The translations under genes were made by a program, and so were the position numbers. The notes below the pieces were generated by a model. It was not told the DNA's origin. It ran no database searches and was given only the letters and a program-made list of their open reading frames with translations. From Anaerolineae bacterium (GTDB lineage: Bacteria > Chloroflexota > Anaerolineae > Aggregatilineales > Phototrophicaceae), in NCBI GenBank assembly GCA_022843385.1, contig JALHNT010000024.1, positions 1 to 64,000 of the forward strand: 64,000 bases of DNA, in the 5' to 3' direction. Below are positions 8,490 through 15,869 of this stretch, piece by piece (position 1 is the stretch's first letter; every line of letters begins with the position of its first letter).

Positions 8490-9666
8490 AGGCTTCCTCG
8501 GTTGCTGCGGCTGACTGTGGCTTGTGCTGCCCTGCCCAACGATACAACCCCGGCCAGCGCCGTTCCAGCAACAGTGAATAGCGAGTGTAGAGACAGATCA
8601 TCTCCTTGATAACCGCGCCGCAGCGTCCGTTGATGATCCGTTCCTGCGGCTGGTCATCCGCTCTCACCCATTGTACCAGTCCGCGTCGCCGGCCCAGACT
8701 GATGCAGCGCACCACAAAGCCGAAGCCGAAGGGTCGCTCTGGCTGATCACTCAGATGTGCCGCCAGGTTATCCGCCACGTGCGCTCCCAGCGGCATAGCC
8801 GTGACGCAGCCCATCCGCAGCGGTGCCGATTCGATGAAGGCCGAGTCGCCAGCGGCATAGACTTCAGGATGCGATAGTGACCGCAGCTGCCGATCCACCC
8901 GTACCTGACCCACCGCATTGACGCTCAGGCCACTCGTCCGCGCCAGTTCCGGCAGGCTGAATCCAGCGGCCCACAGGCAGGCATCCTGCGCCAGCGTCGA
9001 GCCATCGGCGAACGTCAGCCCAGCGGCATCCACCTGCTGGACGCGCACCCCTTCATGCAGCGCGATCCCCATCTCGGTCAGCGTCCGCCGCAGATAAGCC
9101 TGCCCTTTGCCAGAGAGGTCAGCGCCTATGGTGCCGCTGTCCACCAGCGTCAGGTGCAGCTTGGGGAAACTTTCCGCCAACTCCGTCACGGCCTCGATGC
9201 CAGTCAACCCCGCGCCAACAACCGTCAGCCGCCGGATATGGGGCAGTTGGTCGCGCAAGGCGGTCAGGCTGTGATGCCCGGTCATGTTCAGGCTGTAGGC
9301 GTGTTCCGCCGCGCCGGAGACGCCGCCGGTATGGCTGCGACTGCCGAGGGTGTAGACCAGGTAATCGTAGGGCAGATGCTCAACTACGCCATTCGTGGAC
9401 ACCGCGACCTGTCGCCGATCGGTGTCGATGTGGCTGGCAAAACCTTCGACCCGTCGAATACCTGTCCCGCGCAGGAGTGTATCCAATGGGTGCTTCGCTA
9501 GTGGCTGATGCGCCAGGAACTGATGCAGCCGGATGCGCTCGACAAAGTAAGGGCTGGGATTGACCAGCATGATCTGAGCCTGGGGTGCTTTGCCGGCCAG
9601 CCGCAGCGCTGCCAGGACGCCGGCATAACCGGCACCGAGGATGAGGATGCGTGGGGAAGGGGTCAT
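8476..9666 (-). CDS. NAD(P)/FAD-dependent oxidoreductase (NDH-2-like), ECF41 partner
   Basis: This 396-residue flavoprotein has two Rossmann motifs: ILILGAGYAGVLAALRLAG at the N terminus for FAD and LTVVGAGLTGIEAVTELAE near residue 150 for NAD(P)H. VYAAGDSAF is the second FAD motif. It resembles type II NADH dehydrogenases and related pyridine-nucleotide-disulfide oxidoreductases. ECF41 sigma genes are typically paired with oxidoreductases, epimerases or carboxymuconolactone decarboxylases, which this context matches. Ribosome site AGGAG lies nine bases before ATG 9666. Substrate unknown. Confidence 0.9.
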   Translation of the reverse strand: MTPSPRILILGAGYAGVLAALRLAGKAPQAQIMLVNPSPYFVERIRLHQFLAHQPLAKHPLDTLLRGTGIRRVEGFASHIDTDRRQVAVSTNGVVEHLPYDYLVYTLGSRSHTGGVSGAAEHAYSLNMTGHHSLTALRDQLPHIRRLTVVGAGLTGIEAVTELAESFPKLHLTLVDSGTIGADLSGKGQAYLRRTLTEMGIALHEGVRVQQVDAAGLTFADGSTLAQDACLWAAGFSLPELARTSGLSVNAVGQVRVDRQLRSLSHPEVYAAGDSAFIESAPLRMGCVTAMPLGAHVADNLAAHLSDQPERPFGFGFVVRCISLGRRRGLVQWVRADDQPQERIINGRCGAVIKEMICLYTRYSLLLERRWPGLYRWAGQHKPQSAAATEEAYGVI

Positions 9667-9670
9667 AATG

Positions 9671-9711
9671 CTCGTCTCCTGAATTCGTTAGGTGTTGCTA
9701 TAGGAGACGAG
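9671..9711. repeat. 10-bp inverted repeat spanning -10 element and ribosome site
   Basis: CTCGTCTCCT at 9671-9680 is the exact reverse complement of AGGAGACGAG at 9702-9711, separated by 21 bases. The outer arm contains the CGTC element of the ECF41 promoter and the inner arm the AGGAG ribosome site. It may be a binding site or coincidence. Confidence 0.5.
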
Positions 9712-9732
9712 AACGCAGGTCGTTTTGTGACA
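9706..9732 (-). promoter_or_regulatory. ECF41 target promoter (TGTCACA-N16-CGTC)
   Basis: The minus strand reads TGTCACA (9732-9726), a 16-base spacer, then CGTC (9709-9706), 40 bases before the oxidoreductase start. This matches the published ECF41 consensus for both elements and the spacer as I recall it. It should drive the oxidoreductase, sigma factor and deoxyribosyltransferase genes. Confidence 0.85.
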
Positions 9733-9745
9733 GGTGGACGGTTGT

Positions 9746-9954
9746 TCAGAACTGAAGCTGACCGTTGGCGCGCAGGCCTTGAGCAGTCCAAAGCGCACCG
9801 ACCAGGTCGATCAGCCCGAACAGAATCAGCACCATTGGGCCGAGGTTCAACAGGGCGAGAGCCGTCATGCCGATGAAGAACCCGATGCGCCCGATCACCG
9901 AAACACGAAGATAGTGCAGGTGCCATCGTCTTTGGAAGCAGTATAAGGCGTCAT
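9746..9954 (-). pseudogene. Small membrane protein gene, apparently frameshifted
   Basis: From ATG 9954 the minus strand reads MTPYTASKDDGTCTIFVFR then stops. One base out of phase the frame continues as VIGRIGFFIGMTALALLNLG and then GPMVLILFGLIDLVGALWTA, ending at TGA 9746. The two parts join sensibly as one short two-helix membrane protein, so a single-base frameshift near 9899 is likely. Alternatively a 50-residue protein starts at GTG 9898. No family name can be given. Confidence 0.4.
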
Positions 9955-10117
9955 TATTCAGTTGTCACCTTAATGCCGAAATTCACAAAGAGCACAGGAC
10001 TGGGCAGTCTCAGTTTCAGGTGTATTTGACAGGGATCATCAGGCCAGAGCCGTCGCCCTGCCATCTGTCCTGCTGAGGTTAGCAGCCCGATGGCAGAGCG
10101 AGGCGAAACCGAAAGGC

Positions 10118-11440
10118 TTAGTTGGCCGAGTAGCCGTTGCCCAGGACAGGCTCGCCATTGCGCTGCTTGAGAAAATCGTCGCGTGCTTCAAGCTGTTCTT
10201 TCAGGTTCTGGTACGACTGCTCCAGCACGGCATAGCTGAGTTCGGGCATATCATCGTAGGCCACCTGGGTCAGGGCATAGACGGCGACTTCGCGGATGAA
10301 GGCACCCGGATAGCCCACCAGCGCCGGTACCAACGCGCGGTGCGCCTCTTGCCACATGATGCCGAGATACTGGCGGAGCATATGCTCGGCGTCCAACTGG
10401 GTGCGGGTTTCCGGCACAATGAACACCCGATCCAACCGTCCCGGACGCTTGAGGACACGCTCATCAATCGCTTCCGGGTAGTTGGTGGTCGCTATCAGCA
10501 GCGTCCCCTTGTCGTTGATCGACGACTCGTTGCCATCCAGCACATTCAGGACGATGGCCTTTTCCTCTTCATGGAGGAAAGCATCCAGCTCTTCCAGCAG
10601 GATCAGCGACGGGTGGTTGGACGATGCCGCCACCGACAGCGCATGCTGAATCTTGCTGAAGGTCGAGCCATATTCATCGTTCGGGCCTTTGTACGCGCTT
10701 GAGACGTAGATCACTACATACTGGCGCTCCAGGGCCCAGCGCGCCAGCGCCGAGCAAAGCATAGTCTTGCCCGTACCCGGCACACCGGCCAGCAGCAGCT
10801 TGCGGAAGGGCTTCAGGTTCAGCCGCTTGTAGACATCAATGCCCTTGAGGAAGAAGGAGCTCACATCGCCGAGGATGTCACTCTTCAGCTTTTCCGGCAG
10901 CACGATCTCATCCCAGTTGACCGTCGGCACAAACGAGTGGCTGCGCCCACCGATGATGATGACACGCGGTGTCGGGTCCAGCGCGCTGTGCAGCCGGTCA
11001 CACTCGCGGGCGAAGGCATGCCAGGCCGCGATGAAGTCCTGTGGCACGGACGCGACACACACCATCCGCCATGAATTCACCTCATCCGTGTAATAGCTGG
11101 CAAGCGCCAGCACATCGACAGCTTCCCCATCGCGCGTAAACTGATAGAGGAAGGCCCCCGAACGATCAACCCGATCGCCGTCGAAGGACAGGTTGGTCAC
11201 CCGCGCCACGATAGGACACTCAATATCGCGGATGCCGCTGAAGGCATAGCCGCCCGGCAGCGGGAAGGCGCGATCAAACTTGGCGATGACAGTATCATCA
11301 ATGATCGCAACGGTCGTATTCAGGGTCACCAGATGCTGATCGACACGGGTTGGCATCCACTCGGCTTCCAACCAGGCCACCAGCCCATCCACCTTCAGTT
11401 GAGAGGCAGCATCATTTCCACAGCAGGCAATATTCGGCAT
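10118..11440 (-). CDS. AAA+ ATPase (FtsH/spastin-like module)
   Basis: This 440-residue protein has about 180 N-terminal residues of unknown fold (TTVAIIDDTVIAKFDRAFPL), then an AAA+ module. Visible are Walker A GVPGTGKT, a Walker B variant LILLEELDAF (Glu-Glu-Leu-Asp rather than the usual Asp-Glu), sensor 1 ATTNYPE and the arginine-finger motif RPGRLDR. Such proteins remodel or unfold partners with ATP. No protease or partner gene is adjacent, so its role is open. Its leader holds a 10-codon ORF with a strong ribosome site and short direct repeats, suggesting regulation. Confidence 0.88.
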   Translation of the reverse strand: MPNIACCGNDAASQLKVDGLVAWLEAEWMPTRVDQHLVTLNTTVAIIDDTVIAKFDRAFPLPGGYAFSGIRDIECPIVARVTNLSFDGDRVDRSGAFLYQFTRDGEAVDVLALASYYTDEVNSWRMVCVASVPQDFIAAWHAFARECDRLHSALDPTPRVIIIGGRSHSFVPTVNWDEIVLPEKLKSDILGDVSSFFLKGIDVYKRLNLKPFRKLLLAGVPGTGKTMLCSALARWALERQYVVIYVSSAYKGPNDEYGSTFSKIQHALSVAASSNHPSLILLEELDAFLHEEEKAIVLNVLDGNESSINDKGTLLIATTNYPEAIDERVLKRPGRLDRVFIVPETRTQLDAEHMLRQYLGIMWQEAHRALVPALVGYPGAFIREVAVYALTQVAYDDMPELSYAVLEQSYQNLKEQLEARDDFLKQRNGEPVLGNGYSAN

Positions 11441-11486
11441 GTTATTCTCATCACTATCATCATTGGGCTAAGGCTGGGGAGCGTCG

Positions 11487-11519
11487 TCAGTGTTCGTCTG
11501 ACCCTATGTGACCTATCAT
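11487..11519 (-). CDS. Possible 10-codon upstream ORF before the AAA+ gene
   Basis: AAGGAGGG stands five bases before ATG 11519, a far better ribosome site than the one of the AAA+ gene itself. The ORF encodes MIGHIGSDEH and ends 46 bases before the AAA+ start. It may be a regulatory upstream ORF or simply a decoy site; no family evidence is possible at this length. Confidence 0.3.
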   Translation of the reverse strand: MIGHIGSDEH

Positions 11520-11717
11520 AAACCCTCCTTGTGAATGTGTCCAGAGAGTTCACAGCGGTTCACAAAAGTCCTGACAATTTACTGACAATCGGGTTGTGGT
11601 CATGATGACAGCGATGATACCCGGCTAGACGGTCGCTGCTTCAGTCTTGATTTCATGCCGATGTGAACTCTGACACGCCGTGGCAAGATTCAGGGTGAAG
11701 TGGGCAAGGAATCTTGG

Positions 11718-12017
11718 ATGATGGTGACCATTCATATCCCGATGAACTGGCCGAGCGTCTGGCGCAGATCGCCGCCCGCGAACACAAGACGCTGGATGAA
11801 GTGGCAACTGGATTCCTGGCTGAAACCATGACTCATCAAGCTGCGCCGCCTGGCACGTTGGCTGCATTGCTGGAAGCTGCCGACGCGACCGCACTTTACT
11901 CCGGCCATGACGACACGACAGATACCAGCCGCGAACTGCTCGATCAACGTCTTTGACCGGCGCGATTTCAGCTTGTTTCGCCCGCCGCACTGTCCCTATC
12001 TCGAATTGCTGCCGTGA
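11718..12017 (+). pseudogene. Remnant of a VapBC-type toxin-antitoxin pair
   Basis: ATG 11718/11721 begins MVTIHIP; one base later in phase the frame continues DELAERLAQIAAREHKTLDE, a ribbon-helix-helix antitoxin opening, so the antitoxin has a one-base frameshift near 11741. It runs to TGA 11956. The +1 frame across that stop reads VFDRRDFSLFRPPHCPYLEL and stops at 12017, which is the typical last strand of a PIN-domain toxin. The bulk of the toxin is missing, so the module looks collapsed by deletion. Confidence 0.6.
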
Positions 12018-12030
12018 GCCAATCCCCACG

Positions 12031-12119
12031 GGGTGCATTTCACTTTGGTGCACTCGTACCTATAGTTTTGGCTTGAGACTTTTCATCGAGCGAGTTTTGC
12101 ACGAACTTGAAATGCACCC
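12031..12119. repeat. Foldback element (12-bp perfect arms, imperfect extension)
   Basis: GGGTGCATTTCA at 12031-12042 is exactly inverted at 12108-12119, and complementarity continues imperfectly inward (GTGCA on both sides), leaving about 40 bases of loop. It lies between the VapBC remnant and the hisS promoter. It could be a miniature mobile element or a bidirectional terminator without a T-run. Confidence 0.5.
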
Positions 12120-12141
12120 ATCCCCAAGCCCCACCCGACGG

Positions 12142-12170
12142 TTGTCAACCCTCCCGGCATGGACTATACT
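12142..12170 (+). promoter_or_regulatory. Housekeeping promoter of the hisS leader
   Basis: TTGTCA (12142-12147), a 17-base spacer and TATACT (12165-12170) match the sigma-70 consensus closely. Seven bases separate the -10 box from ATG 12178, so transcription should start at or next to the leader-peptide ATG, making that peptide leaderless. Confidence 0.78.
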
Positions 12171-12177
12171 TGGCGCT

Positions 12178-12222
12178 ATGAACACAACAATGCATCATCA
12201 CACCCAACTGCATAAGCGTTGA
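12178..12222 (+). CDS. Histidine leader peptide of the hisS attenuator
   Basis: The 14-residue ORF encodes MNTTMHHHTQLHKR. Four of fourteen residues are His, three of them consecutive, directly upstream of the histidyl-tRNA synthetase gene. This is the classical layout for ribosome-mediated attenuation sensing charged tRNA-His. There is no ribosome site; the mRNA probably begins at its ATG. A ribosome stalled at the His run leaves bases 12214-12224 free; one at the stop codon covers them. Confidence 0.78.
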   Translation: MNTTMHHHTQLHKR

Positions 12223-12274
12223 CCGGCTGCCATTCGTGAGGAACAGAAGCGCAGGCATTGGTCTGCGCTTTTTT
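12214..12274 (+). terminator. Attenuator: anti-terminator segment and intrinsic terminator before hisS
   Basis: The terminator stem pairs 12247-12256 with 12261-12270 (10 bp, one G-U pair, ATTG loop) followed by a T-run to 12274. Segment 12214-12224 can instead pair with 12260-12270 (10 of 11 positions, one G-U), which would sequester the terminator's 3' arm. The alternative pairing starts in the leader ORF just after its last His codon, so ribosome position would decide between the two folds. Confidence 0.75.
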
Positions 12275-12294
12275 ATTGCAAGGAGAGTCTCATC

Positions 12295-13626
12295 ATGCCG
12301 CCCGCCAAAATTGCTCCGCGCCTGCCCAAAGGGATGCGCGACTTCCTGCCCGCCGATATGCTCAAGCGCGAGTACGTCTTCGGCATCGTGCGCGAGGTCT
12401 TTCATCTGTATGGCTTCGAGCCGCTGCAAACGCCGATCCTGGAACTGAAGGAGACGCTCTACGGCAAGTATGGTGAGGATGCCGAGAAGCTGATCTATGC
12501 GGCGCAGCATCCCGGTGGCAAGGAAGAAGTCGCTATGCGCTACGACCTGACAGTGCCGCTGGCGCGGGTGGTGGCGCAGTACGAGAATGAGATCAAGCTG
12601 CCCTTCAAGCGCTATCAACTGGCACCAGTCTTCCGCGCCGAACGGCCGCAACGTGGGCGCTACCGCGAATTCTTCCAGTGCGATGCCGACATCGTGGGCA
12701 TCGGCGGCATGGTGGCTGACGCCGAAATCATCAGTCTGATCACAACCGTGCTGCTGCGGCTCGGCTTCCAGCAGTTCAGCGTCAAGATCAATAACCGCAA
12801 GCTGTTGACCGGCATGGGTCAGTATTCCGGCGTGACCGATGCCCAACTGCCTGATCTGTATCGCAGCGTCGATAAGTTTGACAAGATCGGTGCCGAGGGG
12901 GTAGAGAAGGAATTGCTGGAGCGCGGCATCGCTGCTGAGGCGGTGGCGCGTATGATCCGGCTGATTACCACCCATCAGCCAGGGTTGGCGAATCTCGACG
13001 TGGTTGAACAGGAGATGGGGACGATCCCGGCAGCCGCCGAAGGACTGAGTGAACTGCGCCAGCTCGCGGCGCATTTGGTTGACATGAATGTGCCGGAAGC
13101 CAACATCGAGTTCGATTTCACCATGGTGCGCGGGCTGGGCTATTACACCGGGCCGATCTTCGAGACGCTCATCACCGAGCCTAACCTGGGCAGCGTCACC
13201 GGCGGCGGACGCTATGACGATCTGGTTGGCCTGTTCCGCAAGGACAGCCTGCCCACCGTTGGCACCTCGCTGGGCATCGAGCGCATCATCGACCTGATGG
13301 ACATCCTCAACCTGTATCCGCCAAATCTGGTCGGCACAGTGGTCGGGGTGCTGGTGGCGGTGGTCAATGACGAGACGCGGCAAGCAGCCACCCAACTGGC
13401 GGCGGAACTGCGGCGCGGCGGGGTACGCACTGAACTCTACATGCAGGATAAAGGGTTGGGCAAACAGTTCGATTATGCCAACAAGAAGGGCATCCCGCTG
13501 GTAGCCGTCGTCGGGCCGGACGAACTGGCGCAGGGTGTGGTGAAGCTCAAGCGGCTGGCCGATGGCAGCGAGGTGACGTCTCCGCGTGCTGAGCTGGTGG
13601 CGCGTATTGCTGAACTGGTGAAGTAA
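12295..13626 (+). CDS. hisS: Histidyl-tRNA synthetase
   Basis: This 443-residue class II aminoacyl-tRNA synthetase charges tRNA-His. Visible are motif 1 region PKGMRDFLPADM, motif 2 FRAERPQRGRYREFFQCDAD, the histidine-specific GLGYYTGPIFE loop and motif 3 around GGGRYDDLVGLF with SLGIERI. The C-terminal anticodon-binding domain follows from about residue 335. AAGGAG stands nine bases before ATG 12295. Expression is probably controlled by the histidine attenuator immediately upstream. Length is normal for the family. Confidence 0.98.
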   Translation: MPPAKIAPRLPKGMRDFLPADMLKREYVFGIVREVFHLYGFEPLQTPILELKETLYGKYGEDAEKLIYAAQHPGGKEEVAMRYDLTVPLARVVAQYENEIKLPFKRYQLAPVFRAERPQRGRYREFFQCDADIVGIGGMVADAEIISLITTVLLRLGFQQFSVKINNRKLLTGMGQYSGVTDAQLPDLYRSVDKFDKIGAEGVEKELLERGIAAEAVARMIRLITTHQPGLANLDVVEQEMGTIPAAAEGLSELRQLAAHLVDMNVPEANIEFDFTMVRGLGYYTGPIFETLITEPNLGSVTGGGRYDDLVGLFRKDSLPTVGTSLGIERIIDLMDILNLYPPNLVGTVVGVLVAVVNDETRQAATQLAAELRRGGVRTELYMQDKGLGKQFDYANKKGIPLVAVVGPDELAQGVVKLKRLADGSEVTSPRAELVARIAELVK

Positions 13627-13776
13627 GGTTGTTCCAAGATTTAGATTAGCCCATTTACCTCACCCCTCACCCCCTCCAACCCATTAGAGAGGCGCGAAAA
13701 CTCGTCAGTTGTCACTTGTGCAGCGCCTAAAGCCGGTGTTGAATGATAACGGACGGAATAATGGAAGGAGTGAGTC

Positions 13777-15555
13777 ATGCGTAAAGTTATGATCTTGTCG
13801 TTGCTCGTCCTCCTGCTGCTGGGTGCGGCTGCTGCGCTCCAGGCTCAGGACGCTGTTCCCAATCCCGCCGAAATGGCGCGCTACTTCCCGGCGGATACGG
13901 GCTTTTTTGTGGCCTTCCGCCTGGATGACGCCTATATCGATCAACTGGACACGCTCTCCCAGATCGGGTTGAACCTGCAACAACGGGTTGTGAGTGCCTT
14001 GTCGGGCGATGTGACACCGCCGTTGTCGCTGCGCGATCAACTGAATCAGTCGCTTCGGTCGCTGAATACCGACCTGGATTCGATCCTCGGTTGGCTGGGC
14101 GATTTGGGCGCGGTCGCGGCGGTGCCGGGGACAGATGGAACACCCCAATTCTCCCTGGTGCTTGAACTCGCGGATCGGCAGGGGTTGGAAGCCTTCTTGC
14201 AGGCCACTGAACCGGATGACTGGCGCGAGAGCCGGCTGGAAGGCACTACGCGCGTTTTTGACCAGCGTGACCCGATCATCGCCATCACGGATGATTACCT
14301 GGTGGTTTACAATCGTACTGCTGCTGATCGGCCTGATCCGAATGCCGATCGTCCCAGCCTGTCGCAGAACGAGGACTTTGGGGCAGCGCTGGGGCAATTG
14401 CCTGCTAAAAATTACAATGTCATGATGTACGTAGATGCGGCCGATCTGAATGAGCCGCAATTTCAGTCGAGCCTTATTTTACTCAGCGCAGCCGGGCCAG
14501 CGGCGGTTGGCCTGACGATTCTGGACGACACCACGCTGGTGATCGACTCGGCACAGCGCCCGGCCACCAACACGGCTGCCACCGGCGCGCCTGCTGTTGA
14601 CCCGGACTTCCTGCGCTTCATCCCGACGAATGCTTCCGCCGTCATTCAGGCGACGGATTTCACCAATCTATACAACAATATCCTGTCAGCCGCAACAGTC
14701 GCGGCGCAGGCTTCTGGATCGAGCGATGAGCAGATGTCGGTGCAGGCGCAGCTTGAAAGCATTGCCCAGATGGTCGGCATCGACCTGCAAGATGATCTGT
14801 TGAGCTGGACAACCGGCGAGTATGGCCTGTTCATCCGCAGCAACATCGTTGATCTGGCGAATGATCTTTCCCAAACCGAAGCGTTGGATGTCGCGTCGCG
14901 CTTTGATCTGGGGCTGGTGATCGAGGCCACTGATCCGGCTGCGGCAGCCGCCTTTGCCCAAAAGGTCGGCTCATTAGCGCAGCAGTTCGCCGGACAGGCT
15001 GAAGGCGTGACGATTAGCCAGGATACCATTGACGATGTGCCGGTCACGGTCATCTCGATCAACGCGCCATTGCCAGCGCCGGCGCGCGCCTACAAGACGG
15101 ATTTGCTGATCGGCGCAACCGAGGAGGTCTTCTTCATCGCCACCCGTCCGGCTGTTGCGACTATCATCGCGGGCGATGGCAGTCTGATGGATAGCGCCGC
15201 TTTCAGAGAGGCAGAGGCCTATTTCCTGCCCAACCCGACCTCGATCTCGTTTGCGGATGGCGAAGGGTTTGTGACTACAACGAGTTTGGCGACTATCGTT
15301 CCGTTGGCGCTGCTGGGGCCATCCATTGGCAACGTCTTTGCGGACATCGTGGCTGAATTGCAGCAGGGGACGCTGGTGCCAAGCCCAACCCCAACATCCA
15401 CCCCGACGCCGACTCCCGGCCCGCTGCTGCCGCCCGCAGTCGCTCAGGCCATCGAGTCCAGCATTCGGACGGTTAGCAGCAGCAGTATCACCTCGACCCT
15501 CACCGCTGATGGGACGACGATCATCCGGCTGGCGCTCACCTACCAGATGCCATAG
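13777..15555 (+). CDS. Exported DUF3352-like protein
   Basis: This 592-residue protein has a signal peptide (MILSLLVLLLLGAAAALQAQ) and then MARYFPADTGFFVAFRLDDA, the opening seen in DUF3352 proteins. The body contains repeated alpha/beta units with AQLTDFTNLYNN-like and LELADRQGLEAFLQATEPDD segments. Near the C terminus is a short Thr/Pro spacer (SPTPTSTPTPTPGP), then a final small domain. Location is cell envelope or outside; function unknown. GGAAGGAG precedes ATG 13777. Confidence 0.8.
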   Translation: MRKVMILSLLVLLLLGAAAALQAQDAVPNPAEMARYFPADTGFFVAFRLDDAYIDQLDTLSQIGLNLQQRVVSALSGDVTPPLSLRDQLNQSLRSLNTDLDSILGWLGDLGAVAAVPGTDGTPQFSLVLELADRQGLEAFLQATEPDDWRESRLEGTTRVFDQRDPIIAITDDYLVVYNRTAADRPDPNADRPSLSQNEDFGAALGQLPAKNYNVMMYVDAADLNEPQFQSSLILLSAAGPAAVGLTILDDTTLVIDSAQRPATNTAATGAPAVDPDFLRFIPTNASAVIQATDFTNLYNNILSAATVAAQASGSSDEQMSVQAQLESIAQMVGIDLQDDLLSWTTGEYGLFIRSNIVDLANDLSQTEALDVASRFDLGLVIEATDPAAAAAFAQKVGSLAQQFAGQAEGVTISQDTIDDVPVTVISINAPLPAPARAYKTDLLIGATEEVFFIATRPAVATIIAGDGSLMDSAAFREAEAYFLPNPTSISFADGEGFVTTTSLATIVPLALLGPSIGNVFADIVAELQQGTLVPSPTPTSTPTPTPGPLLPPAVAQAIESSIRTVSSSSITSTLTADGTTIIRLALTYQMP

Positions 15556-15869
15556 ATCAGTGCTATGTGAATTGGAATGCGTGCTAAGGCTATCCAGGAA
15601 AATCATCACTGGGATGAGCAGCAGGGCGATCCTTCGATCTCATCTGCTTCCTCTTTACCGGCTCGTTCGAGTCGTTGGCAGCACCCATCCCGGCTGCTAA
15701 CGACTACTGCATCCTTCCACGGTGGATAACCCTCTTTCCCCGTATTTTCCATCGCTGCCAAACCTGTGACAGATGACAGGCTTCTGAGCGCCAGCATGTG
15801 ATACCTGCTACAATGCGCTCGAACCGGGCAAAATTCTGCCCTGGTCATTCACTTGAAGGGATAGGCATA
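15556..15869. other. Intergenic region with a strong hairpin
   Basis: No coding sequence seen. AGTCGTTGGCAGC (15670-15682) pairs with GCTGCTAACGACT (15693-15705) over 13 bp with one G-U pair; no T-run follows, so it is a processing or pause hairpin rather than a clear terminator. CTACAAT near 15808 could be a -10 element for the following gene. Confidence 0.5.

Noticed and set aside
9896..9954. A second recoded TGA (selenocysteine) in the small membrane gene
   Set aside because: The continuation after the TGA is in a different frame, so it is a frameshift and not stop-codon readthrough; no Cys-type redox motif is present.
12145..13395. A 416-residue open frame on the minus strand across hisS
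   Set aside because: It is antisense to hisS, whose protein is unmistakable, and its composition is that of a shadow frame of a G+C-rich gene.
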